Below are positions 4,268 through 5,058 of a stretch of DNA of 5,058 nt, in pieces. This DNA comes from Betaproteobacteria bacterium HGW-Betaproteobacteria-20 (GTDB lineage: Bacteria > Pseudomonadota > Gammaproteobacteria > Burkholderiales > Methylophilaceae). Position numbers and translations under genes: made by a program. The stretch spans positions 1-5,058 of the forward strand of contig PHCL01000129.1 of assembly GCA_002842195.1 (NCBI GenBank), read 5' to 3'. Under the pieces are notes generated by a model, which searched no databases, was not told the DNA's origin, and saw only the letters and a program-made list of their open reading frames with translations. Each line of letters begins with the position of its first letter. Positions within the stretch are counted from its first letter, which is position 1.

Positions 4268-5058
4268 ATGTTTGAACAAACCTTTAAAAATATCGACGAT
4301 ATTCTGCATAAAGACGCAGGCGCCACCAGCGAGCTGGATTACACCGAGCAAACCTCTTGGATTTTGTTTTTAAAGTATCTCGATGCCTTAGAGCAAACCA
4401 AGGCGATGGAAGCCGAGCTGGAAGGCAAAACTTACAGCTTTATTATTGATGAAGCCTATCGCTGGCCGACATGGGCAGCGCCTAAAACTGCTGATGGTAA
4501 GTTTGACCACAACAACGCCTTAACGGGTGATGACCTTAAAGACTTTGTAAACCTCAAGTTATTTCCCTACCTAAAAGGCTTTAAGCAGCGCGCCACTGGG
4601 CCAAACACCATTGAATATAAAATCGGTGAGATTTTTGGTGAGATTAACAACAAAATTCAAAGCGGTTACAACCTGCGTGAAGTGATTGAGCGCATTGATG
4701 AATTAAGCTTTAACACCCAAGCTGAAAAACACGAGCTTTCGCACCTGTACGAAGCTAAAATTAAAAACATGGGCAACGCAGGGCGTAACGGTGGCGAATA
4801 TTACACGCCGCGCCCGTTGATTCGCGCCATGATACAAGTGGTTAAACCAAAAATTGGCGAAACGATTTATGACGGCGCAGTAGGTAGCGCGGGCTTTTTG
4901 TGTGAAGCGTTTGATTACTTGCGTAGCCAGCCTAATCTTAGCACCAGCGACTTAAGCACCCTGCAAACCAGCACGTTTTATGGCAAAGAGAAAAAGAGCC
5001 TAGCCTACGTGATAGCCATTATGAACATGATTCTACATGGCATAGAAGCGCCCAATAT
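4268..5058 (+). CDS. hsdM: Type I restriction-modification system methyltransferase subunit HsdM, 5' part
   Basis: HsdM transfers a methyl group from SAM to adenine N6 in the target chosen by HsdS, and with HsdR forms the restriction complex. The reading frame is open for 263 codons and runs off the right edge; such subunits are usually about 480-550 residues, so roughly half is visible. The N-terminal helical HsdM domain covers about 1-135, with DYTEQTSWILFLKYLDALE at 24-42. The N6-adenine methylase domain begins near 150, with NGGEYYTPRPLIRAMI (174-189), SAM-binding motif I as YDGAVGSAGF (201-210), and GKEKKSLAYVIAIMNMILHG (239-258). Catalytic motif IV (NPPF/Y) should lie beyond the window. 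ATG at 4268 is preceded by GGGG five bases away; the start fits the family N-terminus. It is 103 bp after the tRNA-Met and behind a terminator, so it needs its own promoter, none of which is clear in 4203-4267. hsdS and hsdR are expected downstream. Confidence 0.95.
   Translation, partial: MFEQTFKNIDDILHKDAGATSELDYTEQTSWILFLKYLDALEQTKAMEAELEGKTYSFIIDEAYRWPTWAAPKTADGKFDHNNALTGDDLKDFVNLKLFPYLKGFKQRATGPNTIEYKIGEIFGEINNKIQSGYNLREVIERIDELSFNTQAEKHELSHLYEAKIKNMGNAGRNGGEYYTPRPLIRAMIQVVKPKIGETIYDGAVGSAGFLCEAFDYLRSQPNLSTSDLSTLQTSTFYGKEKKSLAYVIAIMNMILHGIEAPN

Noticed and set aside
1..5058. CRISPR array, phage genes, transposase gene or riboswitch
   Set aside because: No regularly spaced repeats, no phage or transposase motifs, and no recognisable aptamer class were seen; the only repeats are the short palindromes and the 16-bp duplication described.

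Overview
The window looks like a chromosomal segment of a moderately AT-rich betaproteobacterium. The order tRNA-Gln, prs, rplY, pth, ychF is the conserved housekeeping arrangement I know from Betaproteobacteria, where ispE usually lies just upstream. The protein sequences and base composition would suit a methylotroph-type lineage such as Methylophilaceae, but that narrower placement is an impression and was not tested.

Layout: positions 1-262 hold a complete tRNA-Gln(UUG), a factor-independent terminator and the AT-rich prs leader. prs (263-1213) makes PRPP. A 185-bp gap carries a good sigma-70-type promoter candidate and two hairpins ahead of rplY (1399-2019, ribosomal protein L25 of the long TL5/CTC type). 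A strong terminator closes rplY, and only 17 bases after its T-run pth (2088-2663, peptidyl-tRNA hydrolase) begins without a clear Shine-Dalgarno. ychF (2777-3862, a ribosome-associated Obg-family ATPase) follows and is flanked by two unrelated palindromic intergenic repeats: an eroded 80-bp MITE-like element before it and a 69-bp REP-like hairpin after it. A 16-bp direct repeat of the ychF stop region also sits there. Next come a near-consensus stable-RNA promoter, an elongator-type tRNA-Met(CAU) and a bidirectional terminator. The window ends inside hsdM, the methyltransferase subunit of a type I restriction-modification system, running off the right edge.

Functionally the left four-fifths is core translation and nucleotide metabolism. 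PRPP feeds nucleotide, His and Trp synthesis, L25 binds 5S rRNA, Pth recycles peptidyl-tRNA, YchF acts on ribosomes, and two tRNAs flank the set. The right end is accessory DNA: hsdM starts 103 bp after the tRNA, a common setting for variable defence genes. I see no previously undescribed multi-gene system inside this window. The least ordinary signals are the two repeat elements around ychF, the terminator in front of pth, the overlap of promoter and hairpin before rplY, and the imperfect acceptor stem of the tRNA-Met beside the restriction-modification locus.
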